Assembly (NCBI GenBank): GCA_947623455.1
Contig: OX392530.1
Span: 1,180,501 to 1,244,500 of the forward strand
Direction: 5' to 3'
Source of the DNA: Mimachlamys varia
Lineage: Eukaryota > Mollusca > Bivalvia > Pectinida > Pectinidae
Length of the DNA: 64,000 nucleotides
In this document: positions 60,578-64,000 of the stretch, one piece after another
How positions within the stretch are numbered: position 1 is the first letter of the stretch
Layout of the letters: each line of letters starts with the position of its first letter
The notes under the pieces: generated by a model
What the model was told of the DNA's origin: nothing
The model's database searches: none
Seen by the model: the letters and a program-made list of their open reading frames with translations, nothing else
Translations under genes and position numbers: made by a program

Positions 60578-60831
60578 TCTACACCCCTGGAATAGGTCAT
60601 GAAACACCGAAGGCTCCGTGTGCGCTACCTTGTTGATGAGGCAAAAGACTGGTTCGATCCCTTGATGTACTTCAAAAGAATCACATCGTCACATAACGGT
60701 AAAATATGACAGGCTTTAAAGTCGGTTTTGGTTCCAATGTAATCGTCAAAGGACAGTCATGCAGCCTAGCGATTGGTCAGTTTTTTACCTGAGCGTGCCA
60801 ATTTTGCTATGACATATTCCAGGGGTGTAGA
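60578..60831. mobile_element. MITE, 254 bp, 23-bp inverted ends
   Basis: TCTACACCCCTGGAATAGGT at the left end pairs with the right end over 23 bases with one mismatch (TAGGTCAT against TATGTCAT). The interior contains GGTTCGATCCC, which resembles a polymerase III B box, but no matching A box or cloverleaf was found. The target-site duplication is unclear. Confidence 0.75.
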
Positions 60832-61019
60832 TAGTTATTTCTCATTATTGATGTCATTCTGATAAATGATCAAGTATGAACAAATGTAGATGTAACCAAT
60901 ATATATATTTCAGCAATAGTGTTACTGATAAAGGAAACCATTCTGATGACAGTATTTCGGACATTGGGGAGCGTTAGTTGCCATAAGGCCTTTTAATTAT
61001 TACTCGATTTTGTGCGCAG
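60832..61019. other. No feature seen
   Basis: Short spacer without recognisable elements. Confidence 0.4.
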
Positions 61020-61198
61020 CCAGATTAAGCACCTGACCTGCAGGTAGGGTGTTATAATTGTACCGACTGCTGCCCTTGCATGGTCGTAAGAGGCGACTAA
61101 ATGTGGGATCTTATCTTTTCCATTCTTTCTAAACAACTTTCTCCTCCGTAAGGTCTTCTTGGCACTACCTCACTTTTGGCCTTTAGTTGAGAGTTCGC
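61020..61198. other. Possible dispersed-repeat block
   Basis: GC-richer block with TGCCCTTGCATGGTCGTAAG and AGGCGACTAAATGTGGGATC. It has the look of a conserved dispersed repeat (SINE-like) rather than a gene, and it runs directly into the 75-bp array, which may be its expanded tail. This is an impression; no second copy is in the window. Confidence 0.3.
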
Positions 61199-61722
61199 CA
61201 CTATAAGGAAGTCTATGGGGTCTGTCCCCGGGCCGAGACATACCAGTCTCTAACAATGGTAGTTACTACTCCCTGTAAGGAAGGCTATGGGTTCTGTCCC
61301 CAGGGCTGAGACATACCAAAGTCTCTAACAATGGTAGTAACTACTCCCTGTAAGGAAGGCTATGGGTTCTGTCCCCAGGGCTGAGACATACCAAAGTCTC
61401 TAACAATGGTAGTAAATACTCCCTGTGAGGAAGGCTATGGGTTCTGTCCCCAGGGCTGAGACATACCAGAGTCTCTAACAATGGTTGTTATTACTACCTG
61501 TGAGGAAGGCTATGGGTTATGTCCCCAGGCAGAGACATACCAGAGTCTCTAACAATGGTTGTTATTACTACCTGTGAGGAAGGCTATGGGTTCTGTCCCC
61601 AGGGCTGAGACATACCAAAGTCTCTAACAATGGTAGTAACTACTCCCTGTAAGGAAGGCTATGGGTTCTGTCTCAGGGCTGAGACATACCAGAGTCTCCA
61701 ACAATGATAGTTAATGCTCCCT
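61199..61722. repeat. 75-bp minisatellite, 7 copies
   Basis: Unit CTGTAAGGAAGGCTATGGGT + TCTGTCCCCAGGGCTGAGAC + ATACCAAAGTCTCTAACAAT + GGTAGTAACTACTCC, 75 bp (starts at 61,273 and 61,348). The first copy is the most diverged and continues from the upstream block. Confidence 0.95.
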
Positions 61723-63159
61723 GTTTGACGCTCGGCATTATGAGAATGGAACGACTGGTTCACCAATTGTCAGTATAATGTGACCGGATAGGATGTTCTG
61801 CTGTGGTTATTCTGCAGTATACACTTCAGTGTGGTAGCACTTTAAATAGGCAAACTATCCGGACTATTGCAAGAAGGCTTACACGAACATACCACTGCCT
61901 CCCAAATACGCAGACACATCCACATCACACACACCGAGAGACCGTCTTTAGATTACTATGGTTATTAATAGGACGTAAAACTTCCCCAAACCAAGCCGAG
62001 ATTAAGCAGAAGCCTTATTACTACTGTGGTGAGAAACGGCCATTAGTGAAACACCATATCCTGCAATGTTAATGGAATAAAAAGTGGTGTATAGGAGGGT
62101 ATCGGTAATGGGAGACTTGTCAGACGGGCCCACAATATAGTAAAAAGTTTGATGAATGCGAATAAAGAATTACGTGATCACTTACCAGTTGTGCACATTC
62201 AAAGTTTTAATTAAGGACTGCAACTCTACTGTTGATATTTTATGAACAGTGAAATACCTGTCGCTTAAAATGATTAATGTTTTCCATCGCTAGACTACTA
62301 TTACCTAACTTGCTATGTTGATGTTTTTAATCATATCTGTAAAACGGACAAATATAAAGGACTCGGTTCGTATTTCTGTATCATTTTATGGGTTTATAAT
62401 CGGTTGTCTCATCAGTGGAAATACCCAGATCTCGGGTGTCAAGTTAGAAAATAGCCTAGCTCGAGGGAACGACCAGTACCCAAACTTCTTTGAGACAAGC
62501 TTACTAGCTTATGCCAACTCAGTTCCCGTAGCATCACTTACGAGTCCCAGAAGGACGAAACCGCTGTATGATGCACACTAATTAATTTTTTCGGCATACT
62601 GTATCTATTACTAAATTTAAAACATGCGGCATGTATGTGTGTGTTCTGTTATCTTTCATAATAGGAGGTGGTAGACTCTGCTGGTGGATTTTTTAGTCCC
62701 CGAGGTTTGCTGGAGCCTCCATAGCCACAGTTTATCTCATTTGATTAGTGACACGGTATATAATACACACATTTTCGTAGTTCAAGATTTGAAATTATAC
62801 AGAACTTGTTTAATTTTACTTCTTCTATATTCATAAATTAAAAGGATTTTGCGCACCTGACCCTTCTGCTTTTACATTAGTTAAGACAGTTTGGATTCCC
62901 ACCTTTTGGCCTCTAGCGTCACAGAAGAGTCCTGGGAGGACATCTCCCATTACAATTTTCTACAATCACCTTTCCCTTAACAACCATCTATGACTACTAT
63001 AACATGTATCTATCATTTTCACATTACATTTAACTTTCACCCATCCGTGGTACATTTATTTATTATTCCACAAGATGTTTGTAAAATATCTCACTTGACA
63101 TTTATCTATTATTCTAAGTTAATCATTTTATCTTACCGTATCAGATATATACAAATGTA
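61723..63159. other. No supported gene; two weak open stretches
   Basis: The plus frame 61,803-62,072 (89 codons) ends in YYYCGEKRPLVKHHILQC. This resembles the C-x2-C/H-type motif found near the C-terminus of some LINE polyproteins, but here the first cysteine is missing. The plus frame 62,315-62,581 (88 codons) has a hydrophobic start and no recognised domain. Both are weak. Confidence 0.3.
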
Positions 63160-63440
63160 CTACTTCTCCAACCTATGGTGCTTACATGTCGCAGGTTCCC
63201 TTATTCTAGGGCTTGCTCTAAATATCGAGATTTTCGTGATCGATGTCGACAGCTGACAAACAAACTAGCAACACAAAGATTCGAGAGATGCAGGCTGATC
63301 AGAAATATGGACAAGTTTTATGGTCGCCATCTTTGTCTCATTTAGAAATATTCTATATCTTAAAGTCATATGAAAAAGGGGGCGTTTTTGAGTATGCTCA
63401 TTAGTGTGTTTACTTGTTGTGATTGACAATGCTCACTCGA
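63160..63440 (+). pseudogene. Penelope-like retroelement, thumb and tail fragment
   Basis: Plus-strand copy of the family covering the RT thumb region and the start of the 3' tail. LVRYSxACSKYRDF-like coding at about 63,195-63,240 is followed by the NKLATQRFERCRLIRNM segment and a KFYGRHLCLI segment that ends in a TAG. Then come the GAGTATGCTCATTAGTGTGT and TTGTGATTGACAATG tail words. Stops and frameshifts make it non-functional. It is cut off before the tail ends and is followed by another copy of the same family. Confidence 0.65.
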
Positions 63441-63499
63441 TTCCCATTTTGCGAAGTTAATGTTTACTTGGATGTGACCAAGATCTACATGTATCTACT

Positions 63500-64000
63500 G
63501 GGAAGATTTAGTAAGGAGGATTGAGTTCCTGGTCGACAATATTTTTGTTGAGTCCGGAGAAAAAAGTTTTCCAGGAGACTGTTGCCATTCCAATGGGAAC
63601 AAACCGTGTCCCCTCTTAGCCGAGTTGTTTTTGTTTTCATACGAGGTTGAATTTGTGGAAGAGCTAATCAGGCGGGTAACAAAAACCTTGCCAAATCTTT
63701 CAATTTCACTTTCAGGTATATCGACGATGTGTTGCCTATAAACGACAAGAAGTTTGCTGACCACGTCGATCGTATATACCGTATAAACGTATATTTCGGA
63801 TCGTAAACTTTCCATTTCTTAATTGTAACATCCATGCTTCTCCAATAGATGGTGCTTACATGTCGTAGTTGGTTCGTTATTCTAGTGCTTGCTCTAAATA
63901 TCGTGATTTTCGTAATCGATGTCGACTTCTGACAAACAGACTAACAACACAAGGATTCGAGAGATGCAGGTTGATCAGAAATATGGGATATATGGGTTAT
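63500..64000 (+). pseudogene. Penelope-like reverse transcriptase, partial, runs off window
   Basis: Plus-strand RT relic. It starts with an EFLVDNIFVES segment (about 63,520), then a QETVAIPMGTN segment (about 63,570) and FRYIDDVLPIN (about 63,714-63,745), and then DHVDRIYR. After that about 150 bp of the RT are missing, and the sequence resumes with IVNFPFLNCNIHASP (about 63,800) and the SACSKYRDFRNRCRLLTNRL thumb segment up to the window edge. A stop follows the GTN motif, and the frame shifts before YIDD. It lies directly after a same-family tail fragment in the same orientation, as expected for tandem or recombined copies. Confidence 0.65.

Noticed and set aside
60640..60670. tRNA or tRNA-derived SINE from GGTTCGATCCC
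   Set aside because: No A box at the right distance, no cloverleaf, and the word lies inside an element with long terminal inverted repeats.
62315..62581. Secreted small protein (88 codons)
   Set aside because: The hydrophobic start is interrupted by charged residues, so it is not a clear signal peptide, and nothing else in the frame is recognisable.
1..64000. Bacterial or phage gene cluster, defence system or operon
   Set aside because: There are no long adjacent reading frames. Structure and repeat content are those of a non-coding metazoan region.

Overview
This window is eukaryotic, AT-rich and almost free of genes. It most likely comes from a marine invertebrate, and a bivalve or other mollusc is my best guess. 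The reasons are: no bacterial-style dense coding; no complete host gene with a convincing protein; very many different minisatellites; several families of short inverted-repeat transposons (MITEs and foldbacks); and decayed reverse transcriptases of types common in molluscan and other invertebrate genomes. The taxon is an inference; no ribosomal, mitochondrial or single-copy gene confirms it.

Left part (1-16,476): at least four fragments of one Penelope-like retroelement family (1-160 +, 1,197-1,880 -, 5,306-5,562 -, 9,470-9,511 +). Three of these end directly against a minisatellite. There is also a nested pair of MITEs at 6,093-6,574, an intact copy of the outer MITE at 10,085-10,254, a 29-bp array at 13,444-14,024 and smaller repeats.

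Middle (16,477-41,719): a 2.4-kb array of a 23-bp unit, a 19-bp array, foldback elements with a shared hairpin centre, a hairpin with perfect 30-bp arms (23,935-24,017), a 41-bp array, and the longest Penelope-like fragment (about 26,936-28,890, minus strand, 200-codon open stretch with the YIDD motif), probably carrying a hAT-like MITE. Further right are a 43-bp array, a decayed LINE reverse transcriptase (33,964-35,010, plus), another foldback, a 35-bp array, a piggyBac-type MITE with perfect 16-bp inverted ends and TTAA duplications (39,594-40,285), and an 8 x 27-bp array.

Right part (41,720-64,000): one uninterrupted array of about 372 copies of a 42-bp unit (15.6 kb, a quarter of the window) with clear higher-order repeats. 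It is followed by a 38-bp array in which four of seven copies hold a perfect TGACGTCA site, three MITEs, a 75-bp array, and two plus-strand Penelope-like fragments, the last running off the window.

Tandem arrays make up roughly a third of the window. The only host-gene hints are a few short possible first exons (11,593-11,684 -, 31,745-31,797 -, 37,208-37,374 +), all weak. I found no tRNA, rRNA, CRISPR array or operon. The most notable structures are the higher-order 42-bp array, the link between retroelement 3' ends and minisatellites, the MITE-in-MITE insertion that reveals its TTAA target, and arrays that multiply transcription-factor-like sites.
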